Part shown: in pieces, positions 35,126 to 46,251 of the stretch | Position numbering within the stretch: position 1 is the first letter of the stretch | Layout of the letters: every line of letters begins with the position of its first letter | Source: Micropterix aruncella | Lineage: Eukaryota > Arthropoda > Insecta > Lepidoptera > Micropterigidae | Assembly: GCA_944548615.1 (NCBI GenBank) | Contig: OX155960.1 | Location: 32,067,177 to 32,131,176, forward strand | Length of the DNA: 64,000 bases | Direction of reading: 5' to 3' | The notes under the pieces: model-generated | What the model saw: only the letters and a program-made list of their open reading frames with translations | Database searches by the model: none | Told to the model about the DNA's origin: nothing | Translations under genes and position numbers: made by a program

Positions 35126-35435
35126 AAGCTATTGCATAGCTTTTATCGCGGGCCTAGGCCAGCGCGGCGACCGAATGAAGAAATTTCTTAACGAAAATTT
35201 ATTATTTTAAACTGATAATTACGTCTAAACGAGTACTGCTTACGATTCGAAAAAAATATATGTTAAACAAGAACATTTTCCTAATATTCTTAGCTTTCAA
35301 TATTTTAGATTTTGTTTATATTACATAGTGTAATTAATTTGCGAAATTAGGTCTAACCGAACACAAAAACGACTACTACGCTAATACTATCTGGCGTATT
35401 ATTATGAAACCTGCACCATTTTAAAGATAATTTTT
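35126..35435 (+). repeat. Hairpin repeat family E, left-half copy
   Basis: Starts with the palindromic AAGCTATTGCATAGCTT followed by TTATCGCGGGCCTAGGCCAG, and ends before the hairpin-bearing half. It directly abuts the next copy. Confidence 0.85.
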
Positions 35436-36031
35436 AAGCTATTGCATAGCTTTTATCGCGGGCCTCTAGGCCAGCGCGGCGACCGAATGAAGAAATTTCT
35501 TAACGAGAATTAATGATTTTAAACTGATAATTACGTCTAAACGAGTACTGCTTACGATTCGAAAAAAATATATGTTAAACAAGAACATTTTCCTAATATT
35601 CTTAGCTTTGAATATTTTAGATTTTGTTTATATTACATAGTGTAATTAATTTGTGAAATTAGGTCTAACCGAACACAAAAACGACTACTACGCAAATACT
35701 ATCTGGCGTATTATTATGAAACCGGCACCATTTTAAAGATAATTTAATTATATATCTTTTTATCTACGATTTTTTTTCGAAAAATCCGTTTTTTTTTGCT
35801 TTATCGAATAAAAAATTCGTGCGCGGCGCTCTATCGGAAGACGTTTAAATTATTCCGAATCATTTGCTACCGCAGCCGCAAATGATTCGGAATAATTTCA
35901 ACGTTTTCCGATAGAGCGCAGTTATCTGATATCAGAAAAAATAAAATAAATAAATAATTATAATTGCATCAATTGTTAAAAATGCTATGCAATAGCTTTA
36001 CCGCGGCAGTCCCCGAGTGCCACACGTATTT
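35436..36031 (+). repeat. Hairpin repeat family E, full copy
   Basis: An about 595 bp unit. It begins with AAGCTATTGCATAGCTTTTA and ends with GCTATGCAATAGCTTTACCG and GTCCCCGAGTGCCACACG. An internal long hairpin lies at 35826-35919 (two 42-base arms from GCGCTCTATCGGAAGACG, a few mismatches, a 10-base loop). No open frame. Confidence 0.9.
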
Positions 36032-36037
36032 TTTATT

Positions 36038-36320
36038 ATCTATCTTTTTATCTACGATTTTTTTCGAATAGTCAAAAAATATTATGCGTTTTTTTGTTTT
36101 ATCGAATAAAATTCGTGCGCTCTATCGGAAGAAGTTTAAATTATTCCGAATCGATTCGGAATAATTTCAACGTTTTCCGATAGAGCGCAGTTATCTGATA
36201 TCAGAAAAAAATTCTTCATACTGCATAAATAAAATAAATAAATAATTATAATTGCATAAGTTGTTAAAAAATGCTATGCAATAGCTTTACCGCGGCAGTC
36301 CCCGAGTGCCACACGTATTT
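36038..36320 (+). repeat. Hairpin repeat family E, right-half copy with loopless palindrome
   Basis: Right half of the unit. Its hairpin (36117-36188) has lost the loop, leaving a continuous 72 bp palindrome centred at 36152/36153 with two mismatched positions per arm or fewer. Confidence 0.85.
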
Positions 36321-36321
36321 T

Positions 36322-36750
36322 TAAGCTATTGCATAGCTTTTATCGCGGGCCTAGGCCAGCGCGGCGACCGAATGAAGAAATTTCTTAACGAGAATTAATG
36401 ATTTTAAACTGATAATTACGTCTAAACGAGTACTGCTTACGATTCGAAAAAAATATATGTTAAACAAGAACATTTTCCTAATATTCTTAGCTTTGAATAT
36501 TTTAGATTTTGTTTATATTACATAGTGTAATTAATTTGTGAAATTAGGTCTAACCGAACACAAAAACGACTACTACGCAAATACTATCTGGCGTATTATT
36601 ATGAAACCTGCACCATTTTAAAGATAATTTAATTATCTATCTTTTTATCTACGATTTTTTTTCGAATAATCCTTTTTTTTGCATTATTTAATAAAAAAAT
36701 CGTGCGCGGCGCTCTATCGGAAGACGTTTAAATTATTCCAAATTATACAA
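36322..36750 (+). repeat. Hairpin repeat family E, truncated copy
   Basis: Left half plus the first arm of the hairpin (GCGCTCTATCGGAAGACGTT), then truncated by the retroposon tail at 36756-36829. Confidence 0.85.
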
Positions 36751-36755
36751 AGATA

Positions 36756-36829
36756 ATTAATGTAATATTATCTCTAGTACGTAAGACTGATGTAAATCTG
36801 TTGTTTTTTCAAATAAAGAGAAAAAAAAA
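36756..36829 (+). repeat. LINE-like 3' tail fragment, second copy
   Basis: Plus-strand counterpart of 71-147, ending AAATAAAGAG and poly-A. Inserted in the family E copy. Confidence 0.6.
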
Positions 36830-36898
36830 TACTAAGTTACTCCACTTAACATTACATAATAACATTAATTAAATTTGTTTCTCGATTATTTTTATTTT

Positions 36899-37497
36899 AA
36901 GCTATTGCATAACTTTTATCGCGGGCCTAGCTAGGCCAGCGCGGCGACCAAATAAAGAAATTTCCTAACGAAAATTAATGATTTTAAACTGATAATTACG
37001 TCCTAAACAAGTACTGATTACGATTCGAAAAAAATATATGTTAAACAAGAACACTTTCCTAATATTCTTAGCTTTGAATATTTTAGATTTTGTTTATATT
37101 ACATAGTGTAATTAATTTGTGAAATTAGGTCTAACCGAACACAAAAACGACTACTACGCAAATACTATCTGGCGTATTATTATGAAACCTGCACAATTTT
37201 AAAGATTATTTAATTATCTATCTTTTTATCTACGAATTTTTTCGAATAATCCGTTTTTTTTGCTTTATCGAATAAAAAATTCGTGCGCGGCGCTCTATCG
37301 GAAGACGTTTAAATTATTCCGAATCATTTGCTTTCGCAGCCGCTAATGATTCGGAATAATTTTAACGTTTTCCGATAGAGCGCAGTTATCTGATATCAGA
37401 AAAAATAAAATAAATAAATAATTATAATTGCATAAGTTGTTAAAAATGCTATGCAATAGCTTTACCGCGGCAGTCCCCGAGTGCCACACGTATTTTT
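36899..37497 (+). repeat. Hairpin repeat family E, second full copy
   Basis: Same structure as 35436-36031, with a hairpin at 37290-37383 and the same GAGTGCCACACGTATTTTT end. Confidence 0.9.
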
Positions 37498-38089
37498 TTT
37501 ATTAATAAACCAGTTAATGGGAATTCCTACACAGGGTATAGTCAAAATTAACAAAATGACTACCCCTAGAACGAATAAGGGATATAGTAATAAAATATAT
37601 TATTATATATATAGTAATAAAAAAATATTATTATATTGTCAAAATATTTAATGCCATAATTTGGGATTTTAATAAAAATACCCAGTACCTTCTTCCTAAA
37701 GTAAACCACTGATGCATAATAGGAGTTTAATGTAAAATATGTTTGACAAAGAAGACTATTGCGAACCTTACTCAGACGCTCTCTGAAATGACGCAAGTCC
37801 TCTTTCTTTCGCAAATTATGCTAATGAATTTTCGAGTTAGTTAAAGTAGTCGCTATATGTTATTTTATATACGTGATGTTTGGATTATATACCTCTTATA
37901 TAGTCATGATACCAGGCATACATAGTCATGATACCAGATTCACTCAAAAAGGGGAAATCCGGTGAAAACTCGAATCTAACTTTCGCATTAGACATTTCCT
38001 ATTTACTTACTTAGATTAACACGATGTATTTTTACAAGCTTTTATTTACCTTGCAATGTTTTTCAGTATGTTTGATTAGGTCACATATT
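37498..38089. other. AT-rich stretch, no gene seen
   Basis: Nothing recognised beyond a short direct repeat of ATAGTCATGATACCAG near 37900-37936. Confidence 0.4.
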
Positions 38090-38590
38090 GCAAGCTGAAT
38101 TAGAACCCCTTCCTCATATCCTATGAAGTTGAAATTATACATGTTGGTTCAGTTCCGATGACAACGCATTTTTATGGTGAGCATGACCTGATTCTACATC
38201 CAGGATCGGCTCCCGAAGAGGACACTCTTTCACGGTCAACAGCACAGACACACAATTCTGTATACGCTTTCAATTACGATAGCCCGTTCTTAATGTCACC
38301 ATGACATGGCTGCTGCACCCAGGATTGGCTCCCAACGAGGGGACTTCTCAACGGTTAACAGCACAGAAACGAAATTTTGTATACGCATTCAATTATGATA
38401 GCCCGTTCTAAGTGCCACCGCAATAGGGCTGCTGCACCCGGAGTTGGCTTCCAACGAGGGGACTCCTCAACGGTCAATCGCACAAACACGAAATTATTTA
38501 TAGCATTCAATTATGATAGCCGGTTCTTAGTTTCACTATGGCTTTGCTGCTGCATCCAGGGTTGGCTCGGGACAGAGCATTTTAAAAAAA
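38090..38590 (-). repeat. Dispersed repeat family A, copy 2, with tandem units
   Basis: Tandem copies of an about 118 bp unit (GGCTGCTGCACCCAGGATTG, CCAACGAGGGGACTTCTCAA, then CATTCAATTATGATAGCCCG) repeat about four times. The opposite orientation to the copies at 13500 and 49670. An 81-codon open frame here is an artefact of the repeat. Confidence 0.75.
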
Positions 38591-41500
38591 GATTTGTTTT
38601 AAAAATGTGTTTTTACTGCTAACTTATTTTTTGTAAAATAAACAGCAAAATGCTGTTCAAACCGGTGAGTTTGCATATTGCGTTGGGATTGCAATAGCTG
38701 TTGGTAATTTTTATCTGCGGTTATTTTGCCCCGATATTTTGCCACGATTAGGAAGGACGATCGGAGAGAAGAGCATCAATATCATATCCCCTTTTTATTA
38801 TGTTTATGTCGCCGTGTCCGGTTTTAGAAGCTGTCCGGACTTAGGGCAATCCCTCGTACTCAACGCGCAAATGACAGTTAGAAAGAGCGTTACACTTACA
38901 TGTTGAATACTTCGACAAAAGTAACGAGGAATGGGAAGAAAAACAAGTATATAAAATAGATTGAATGTGGATCTCTGATACAAGCATAATTCAAAGGCAA
39001 GACAGCAAAACGCAAGACAAAAAGATCCAGAGCATACTTAATATTATAGATTTTATATTATAGTCTTAATATTATAGACTTACTTAACATACTTAATATT
39101 ACTTAGACTTAAGAAATGAGAATGATAGACACCATGATAAGGACTTCTGATACTTATTCCATAAATGGTTTCTTGTAAATAAATACATAAACAAATAAAC
39201 AGGAAGATATTAAATACTATTTACTGCCCTCACAGTCATTCTACTGATTAATATCGGATCTAAAATGCTATTATACTGGCCGATTTATTGACCTTTTCCT
39301 CCAGTCCTTAAAAACTCCTAACCTAAAATTATGCCCTCTGGTGTATAATCGAATCGATTTATCTTCTCATGAGTACTCCTGGTTGAGCTGTCACAATTTA
39401 TATATTGATCAAAATGTGTATTAAGAAGACATAAAGAAGAACATTTACACCGAGATAGATTAGCTCATCCGACGTCACTATTAGCACTACTGACTAGTTA
39501 TTATTATTGTGTGATGAATATTCAGAACTTACTTTGACTAAGAAGCGGCACAATGGGGTTTTTCCCGTTGGTGAATATCCGAAAAGCAAGCGATGTGCGT
39601 TATTTTCAATTCTTGACTACGCGTAGACGAGTACGCCAACAGAAACACTGCAATAGATGCAATATGTATCAATGAAATTATCTATATAAAATGTTATGTC
39701 TTATAGTGCACTAGTTTACGTATAATCAACCACACAAACAAGCAAGCACACAAGCAATATAGAAAGCGAATACTGCCAGAGGTCTACTTCAATTGCAAAT
39801 TGAATTGGTTTTTTTTTCATTATCATTACCATTATCAGCACTAATAATACGCTAAGAAAACAGAGTGCTGTTAGACTATTTCAGTAGTCATCGATGCAGA
39901 TGGTAGCGATAACCAATGGTGATATATTGCAGAATGCATTATTGTTAAAACTTGTTTTCTGCGATATACATACACATTCGATGGTGATATACGATATATA
40001 CAATACGATATCTCATTAGGAATACCACGCAATTTCAGTACTAATTTGCATTGTTCGATATTACTAAACTTTCAAACTGTAACATTATTTATTTTAATAA
40101 AAATGTATTTTTTTTAATAATTTAACAGTCAATAAATAAATAAATAATAATGACCCATAATAGGGTGAACAACGTTTTTTTTTTCTTCGATTAGTAGGTA
40201 CTTTTGTAATTTTGATATTCTTCGTTACATATAATATATGCTTTTTTGTTTGAATACTCCAACCGGTTTCTATAGGCATTATCAAATCAAATTATAAAAT
40301 AATCATATTATTTTAGGGTAAATTACTTGAATAAAGACTGGCTCACGCTAATTATATTGAATGTTGAATTAGAGAAATTTGATGTTTTTATATTTATTTA
40401 TCAAAATTAATATTGCAGGCAACAGAAAGTATTGCAGTTTAAAGCTAAGAAATTTATAAAAATGTTAATTAGCACTGAAACTGCATGGTAGTCTGCAATG
40501 AAACTGCATGGCCACCTACTGTATGTTTGAACAACAATATTAAATTTAAAAAAAGCCTTCATTTCATCAACCTCTAGGGAGCAGCGTTGAACAAAATGTA
40601 CAAAGAATGAGTGAAACTGTGTATCAAAATGCAGAAAAATACAATGACTTTATGCGGAGATAATGTTGGTTTGTACGAGTATGCTGTTTAGGATACTTAT
40701 CAATCAACCTTCATATCTTCTACGCGTTTCTGTTTATCGTTTTTATGCTTATGTTACAAATATGTAGTTCATCTATAATGCGTTATTTTCTATGTGGATT
40801 ATAAAACTTAAAAAAAAATACTTTTTTTCTTCTCGCGTTTTATACACTCCCAAAATTTTTTAAAATCGCTTTAGTAATTTTGTTTTTTTTATTTATTTTG
40901 TTCAATCGAGTATATAATTTTTCAACAGCATGCTCAACGAATTATGAATCTTCCCACTTCAGTTCACTTGTAGTTTTTTGAGATTATTTGGATTTGGAAT
41001 AAAATAATACATATACACAAAGACTATTTAAGGCAGAAGCTTTACTCGTCTATATTCGGATAACTTGTAAGTATTTTTTTATTTATATTGTAATCAGAAT
41101 GATATATGCTTGCAAAATCACGTCAATCAGACATATAGAAGTGGGTCAAGATGAGTTACAATATTAGGCTTAGATAGGCAGTGTACGAGTATATACTCGT
41201 TTGGTTTATATAAAAATAAGGGGAGGATACACGCGGAACTGCTTAAAGAAGACAAGGCATAATCAGAATAAAATATATAATTAGAAGTCTTTGAACTGCA
41301 AATGTTATATAAATAGATGAAGATCTAAGAATTCATATAATAACAGTTTCATTTAATAGTCTTTTATATCTTATGAGAAATATGCCAGGACGAATTTATG
41401 ATTTTTAGAATACGATTTTTAAAAAAAATATCTATGTGTCAATTTCTGAGTCAGTAAGTTGATCATTTCCTCTAATAGTGGTAAAATCTTTCAGACTTAA

Positions 41501-41859
41501 TTGGTTTTTAAATAAAATTCAGCCAAATAAATTAAAACTAGCAAACCGAAAAAATTGAAGTTTATAACTGAATTTTATCGAAAAAAAAATACAATCTGAA
41601 AGTGTTTTACTTCATTTCAAAAAATTTCGACCTATTAAATTTGAGATTACTTTTGCCGACCGATATTTTAAGTGGGTAAGTGGTTTCGCCAGGTGATTCT
41701 CATAGTAATTAAAAGCTTACAAAATGAGACCAATCTAAATGCACTCTAGTACCGATCGATAAATAATATTCCCTCTTTAATTAGGTATATAACAATACCG
41801 TGTAATAGGAATAAATGATATTGATATTGATATAGAAAACTTAAATAACTCGTACTCAT
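38591..41859. other. AT-rich stretch, no gene seen
   Basis: About 3.3 kb with no recognisable coding sequence; mostly A/T-rich with short simple-sequence patches. Confidence 0.45.
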
Positions 41860-42635
41860 CATCATTTATTCATTCCATAAAAGCATTTCACAATACTCAG
41901 GAACATGACAAATTTTACAATCATAATTTACCGGATGATAAAACCGCTTTGATTAATTAAAAGGAAAAAAAATAAAATAATTGTAATCAGAGGTGATTAC
42001 TTAAAAATAGTCAAATTTACAAAATAATCAATAATCAAACAATAAATAATAATCAATACAATGAAAAAGAAAAATTCTGAAACATGCGTAATTAAAAACA
42101 ATGTCAATAAAATCTAAAACTTAGTGCGGAAGTATAGTCATAATATGGTTATTTATAATCAAGCAATTGTGGACGCAATATCATAAAAGTCGTCCAGTTT
42201 GTAAAGGGCATGTTTGACTAACTGATTTTTCAAGCAGATTTTATATGCTGCCATTTCAAGTCTTCTAGTCGATGACGGCAAAGCATTGAACAATTTAAAA
42301 CTAATATATAAAAATGTTTTTTGATATTTAGTCAAACGTACTTTAGGCAATAACACATTGTTTTTATGTCGCGTATTATGGCTATGTCGAGTGGAGTGAA
42401 GCTCGCAATTTAAAAGATTCTCTTTGGCGTATAAAAGGCATTGATATATGTAGATGGACGACATGGTAAGGATAGCAGCTTTAATAAAAAAAGGGGCGCA
42501 ATGTGTTTCTCTGCTTACACCAAAAATTGTCCTAACGGCTTGCTTTTGTAGCACAAAAACGCGATTGACATCGGTTGCATTACCCCATAGTAGTATCGCA
42601 TAAGACATCTTTGAATGGAAGCAGGAGTGATACAC
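41860..42635 (-). pseudogene. LINE C-terminal fragment with 3' UTR
   Basis: Frame 42635-42159 (158 codons) reads SYAILLWGNATDVNRVFVLQ, then AVRTIFGVSRETHCAPFF, HSHNTRHKNNVLLPKVR, then FKLFNALPSSTRRLEM. These are the motifs of the region after the RT domain in Jockey-like insect LINEs (WG-x-S/T-D, F-x-L-Q-K-x-A-x-R, T-H-C-x-P-L-F, Y-N-T-R, NxLP). 41860-42158 is AT-rich and likely its 3' UTR. No RT catalytic motifs, so 5' truncated, but the remaining frame is open. Confidence 0.75.
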
Positions 42636-42874
42636 ATTGATCGCTACTGGCAGGCATATGAAGTTCGATAAATCTATACACTTATTGTTACTACACAGTT
42701 GTTTTTCTTGTCTCGGTATCCCGATAAAGAAGCGCGTGAACTATGCAAATTATTATATTAGTTCGCGAATATCGTAACATACTCATATTTAGAGACTCAC
42801 AAGCCATTTTGAAATAAAATAAAATTCATCGTTTTAATTTCGTTTATTATTTGTTCTACCAGAAGTGACCAAAT

Positions 42875-43486
42875 TTACAAGGCTATTATTCCATGCGAGG
42901 TCAAGAATGGTGCTGGGTGATGCGCGTAAGCTAGAGCGTGCGGTGCGACGATCGCAGGGGCGTGGTATGCCAGCGGATGGGCGACAGCGGAGTATGCCAA
43001 GGGACTAGCGATTAGAGCCCTCTTCTTCAGGTAGTGGTGAACCAAAGGAGCGGCATAGGCCACCGGGCCGTGCGCAATGAGAGGGCTTGAACGGACATCC
43101 ACCCTAGATTGATGGGAGACGGCACCTGGAGCAACGACGGCCGAGTAAGCCAAACCCCTCTTCTTCAAGTAGTGCACGAGGGGGGCATGAGCCACCACAG
43201 GCACGCTGGAGCGCACGTCCACCCTGGACTGGTGAGAGACTGCACCGGGAGCGACGACCGCAGAATAAGCCAGAGGAGCAGCGACTAAACCTCTCTTCTT
43301 CAGGTAGTGGTGCACGAGCGGGGCACTGTAGGCCAGCGGAGCGTGGGCGATGACCGGGCTGCTGTGGTAATCAACCCTCGACTGGTGCGTAAGGGCAGAC
43401 GCGCCATACGCGATAGGAGCACCGATGTACCCCGGTTCGGCCACAGCGGCGCACACAGCGGCAAACAAAACCACAAACTTGTACAT
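42875..43486 (-). CDS. Secreted cuticle-type protein 4 (three YLKKR modules, terminal motif deleted)
   Basis: A 203-residue secreted protein. The signal peptide is MYKFVVLFAAVCAAVAEP. Three modules each carry an SHQSRVD-type block (THQSRVDYHSSPVI, SHQSRVDVRSSVPV, SHQSRVDVRSSPLI) and end in YLKKRGL, YLKKRGL or YLKKRAL. The C-terminus stops at FLTSHGIIAL, exactly where paralogues continue into GVPLDTIEVVNARAAH. Codon-level comparison with 52881 suggests an in-frame deletion of about 45-48 bases followed by a stop. No intron. AATAAA (minus) is at 42843-42848. Unlike the other genes, its leader lacks the CACAGACCA motif. Confidence 0.85.
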   Translation of the reverse strand: MYKFVVLFAAVCAAVAEPGYIGAPIAYGASALTHQSRVDYHSSPVIAHAPLAYSAPLVHHYLKKRGLVAAPLAYSAVVAPGAVSHQSRVDVRSSVPVVAHAPLVHYLKKRGLAYSAVVAPGAVSHQSRVDVRSSPLIAHGPVAYAAPLVHHYLKKRALIASPLAYSAVAHPLAYHAPAIVAPHALAYAHHPAPFLTSHGIIAL

Positions 43487-43590
43487 GATGAAGGAAGTGA
43501 CTGATATCTTTCCGAAACTGTCACGACCAATTTATACCCGAGTGAAATTAATTCGCAAAAGCGCAAGTGCTCCAAATGTCAAATGATTAG
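43487..43590 (-). promoter_or_regulatory. Core promoter of cuticle gene 4
   Basis: Minus strand: ATTTGACATT-type block at 43575-43587, GCGAATTA at 43549-43556, TATAAA at 43531-43536, and TCAGT initiator at 43500-43504, 32 bp from the TATA box. Confidence 0.75.
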
Positions 43591-43796
43591 CATAGCTCCA
43601 AGTACGATTTTCTATTGTGGTACTTAGTAATTCCTAGTCGAAGGTACTGCTAACTGGTCTTTAATCAGATTAGACGCCCAAATACAGACATATAACTTCA
43701 ATGTCGAGAGTTAATAAATATACCCGGTTGAGTTGAGTACTTACTGGCTCTAACAGCAGTCGCGATGTTGTCCAAAATATAGACGATATTAAATTA

Positions 43797-44022
43797 TCCT
43801 ACTTCCTACTTATATTATAAACGCGAAAGTTTGTATGTATGTATGGATATTTGTTACTCTTTCACGCAAAAACTACTGAATGGATTTTGATGAAACTTTA
43901 CAATAATATTGCTTACACATCAGAATAAGGCATAGGCTATAATTTATAAAGATATATGGTTTTCTATCATCATTATCACAATTTTCCATCACCACGCGGG
44001 TGAAACCGCTGGGCGCAGCTAG
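43797..44022 (+). mobile_element. Lep1-like non-autonomous Helitron, copy 3
   Basis: Begins TCCTACTTCCTACTTATATT and ends CTGGGCGCAGCTAG. The internal sequence is that of 22492-22711, in plus orientation. Confidence 0.85.
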
Positions 44023-44023
44023 T

Positions 44024-44224
44024 CTATTATAAATGCGAAAGCTTGTAAGAATGTATGTATGGATGTTTGTTACTCTTTCTCGCAAAAACTACTGAATGGA
44101 TTTTGATAAAACTTTACAATAATATAGCTTACACATCAGAATAATACATAGGCTATAATTTATAAAGATCATCATTATCACAATTTTCCATCACCACGCG
44201 GGTGAAACCGCAGGGCGCAGCTAG
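44024..44224 (+). mobile_element. Lep1-like non-autonomous Helitron, copy 4 (tandem)
   Basis: Starts CTATTATAAATGCGAAAGCT directly after copy 3 and ends CAGGGCGCAGCTAG. A head-to-tail pair, as Helitrons often form. Confidence 0.85.
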
Positions 44225-44269
44225 TACCAAATAAAATAAAGACTCATGCTATATTATGTGAATTCACGG

Positions 44270-44420
44270 ACATATTCAAATTCAAATTCAAATTCAAAAT
44301 TCTTTGTTAAATATATAAAGTTACACATATTTTAAATGCAAAGCCATCCTAACTAGGCCTCGCCTGAACTAAGGTAGGCTTAATATAAATGAAGGTAGAG
44401 TGGTTTTCGTAACATATATA
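44270..44420 (-). repeat. LINE-type 3' tail with (TTGAAT)n
   Basis: ATTCAAATTCAAATTCAAAA followed by TTCTTTGTT, the minus-strand image of a retroposon 3' end with a hexamer tail. Confidence 0.4.
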
Positions 44421-44579
44421 GATGAGCGCTGGAGGTTGACGTGATAATTTATCGAATTCTCGAGAATATAGGGTGGATAATTGTAAAGCTCAAGGAAATT
44501 GGTATACCTACACAGTGACTTACTGAAATGCTGAATAGCTTAAATTGGTCATTAGGCAGTAGTGTTCAAAGTCTGACAT

Positions 44580-44990
44580 TCCGGTGGATCTATTTCGGTC
44601 ACATTTGGGAAAAAATTCTGACGGTTCACCTGGATCGCACAGCTTTGGCTTGCTTTGGTATACGGTAGATTATTTTGGTCTGTCTATCGACTCAGCGACT
44701 ACCGGAAATGAGGCCTGTGCCGGCTTTATTCGCAGTAAGAGTTTGCGCGTCTGGCAGGGAAGTGAAATGCCGGAGGCGAGGGGCGCTTTACTTACAACTT
44801 CTTGCCATCGATCGCCAATGTGAAAATAAGGATTTTCTGTAGTCTGACCGTCACGCCACCCTACTCGTCACTACGTTAGGGTGTCATGGTGTCACGGCGT
44901 CACAGTAGTCGCCCTACGGTCAAAACGAGTTCGAACGGAAACTACACGAATTTTGGACCCGCGGTGTGTGGGCGTGTGTGTGTGTGTGTG

Positions 44991-45025
<35 letters not shown>

Positions 45026-45560
45026 TGTGTGTACGTGTGTGTGTAGACCCGGTCGTCAGCCCGCGGAACACATTATATGGTATTGTCCAAGTTCGAAGGT
45101 CGCGCACGATAAATTGATATGTTTACTTGTATGTAGGCTGGCCAGATGCTCGCTTCATATTGACCTGGTGGTTCCAGAGTGCGCTTCTTTGGTTTTCGGG
45201 AACTTGTGGAGCACTGGGTATGATCCGAAGGAGCTGGGTACTCCACCTGGGAGTGCCCCCTCATTAGCGGTGTAAACCATGGACAGCTTTCTGCACGAAG
45301 TTCCAGTAGTTCCAGTAGTTCCAGTGTGCCTTACCATACTGAACCTGGTAGGCGAGTTCTACTGTTACTGAACCTTGGTGGTGAACGGTTTCGTGCAGCT
45401 TGGGCCACAAGATCCACTTTGTTCTCGGATCGGCTCAACTCACGATTCAGCTCCTATTCAGAAGACTTCTCGTGTGGAAGGCTACCCCGGGTAAGACTTT
45501 CGTGTCTCAGGCCTCAAGATATGTCTGCCTTGAGATATGACGGCTCTTCTTAAAATGTTC
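44580..45560 (-). repeat. GC-rich dispersed repeat region, partly shared with 62470-62545
   Basis: GAACGGTTTCGTGCAGCTTG at 45378-45397 is the inverse of the sequence at 62500-62522, and the homology extends over about 75 bp. A plus-strand reading frame has EHIIWYCP, resembling the C-terminal ending of R1/Jockey-type polyproteins, but support is thin. It contains a (GT)n array at 44963-45044. Confidence 0.4.
44963..45044. repeat. (GT)n microsatellite
   Basis: About 80 bp of GT with a few interruptions. Confidence 0.95.
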
Positions 45561-45716
45561 TCATTGCCCATCGCCGAACGCAGGGACGTAGCAAAGGATA
45601 TATTAAGTGATGTGTGCACGGTGGATTTTCGAAATTCGCGCGCGTCGAACCCGCTGCTCCCCCCCCCCCCCCCCCCGTTATAATCTGCGCAGTGGCAGCG
45701 GTTTTCCGCCTACCCG

Positions 45717-45915
45717 CTAAACAACGGATTGACGGCGCTTCAGTCTACCCTGGATAATGGCACTTGCAACATGGCCGAAAAGTCAGGTGCTCCCAAAAAC
45801 AACGGATTTACGGCGCTTCAGTCTACCCTGGACAAGGGCACTTGCAACATCGCCAAAATATCGGAGATATTGTTGTGCTAAATATTTCACGAGGTAAATT
45901 CGTTTTTATCTTATT
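45717..45915 (+). repeat. Tandem duplicated MITE-related unit
   Basis: ACAACGGATTGACGGCGCTT..CAGTCTACCCTGGA and a second copy about 80 bp later (ACAACGGATTTACGGCGCTT), ending TTTCACGAGGTAAATTCGTT. Related to the inverted-repeat element at 11488-11604. Confidence 0.6.
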
Positions 45916-46149
45916 TTTAACTATAATAATATTTATTCAGTCAAAGGATTTTCCGAAATCATTTTATATTGCACGTAGAAATGATAATATAAAATATGTG
46001 CTCCAACTTGAACTTAACCTTCACCCGCACCCGCGTACGGGTTTACCGTATCGAGAGGTGGTACAAAATGCAGACGCGTGACATTTAAAAGTGAATATAT
46101 ACAGAGTCGATCGGTTTCGCTTGAACAGGACGATCCGGATCACTCAATG

Positions 46150-46251
46150 ATATAAATACGCTTCTCGACCCATATTTTGAACTCAGTCTTCAACGAGACG
46201 CGATCCTGTAGTGACTTCCTGTCAGACAAACTCACACAGACCACGTTCACA
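46150..46251 (+). promoter_or_regulatory. Core promoter and leader of cuticle gene 5
   Basis: TATAAATA at 46151-46158, TCAGT initiator at 46183-46187 (32 bp apart), leader CACAGACCACGTT at 46235-46247 immediately before the ATG. Confidence 0.85.

Noticed and set aside
35126..37497. CRISPR-like array
   Set aside because: Repeats are 300-600 bp, directly adjacent, hairpin-bearing and in insect DNA; no spacers.
38377..38622. 81-codon open frame
   Set aside because: Lies entirely in the 118 bp tandem repeat.
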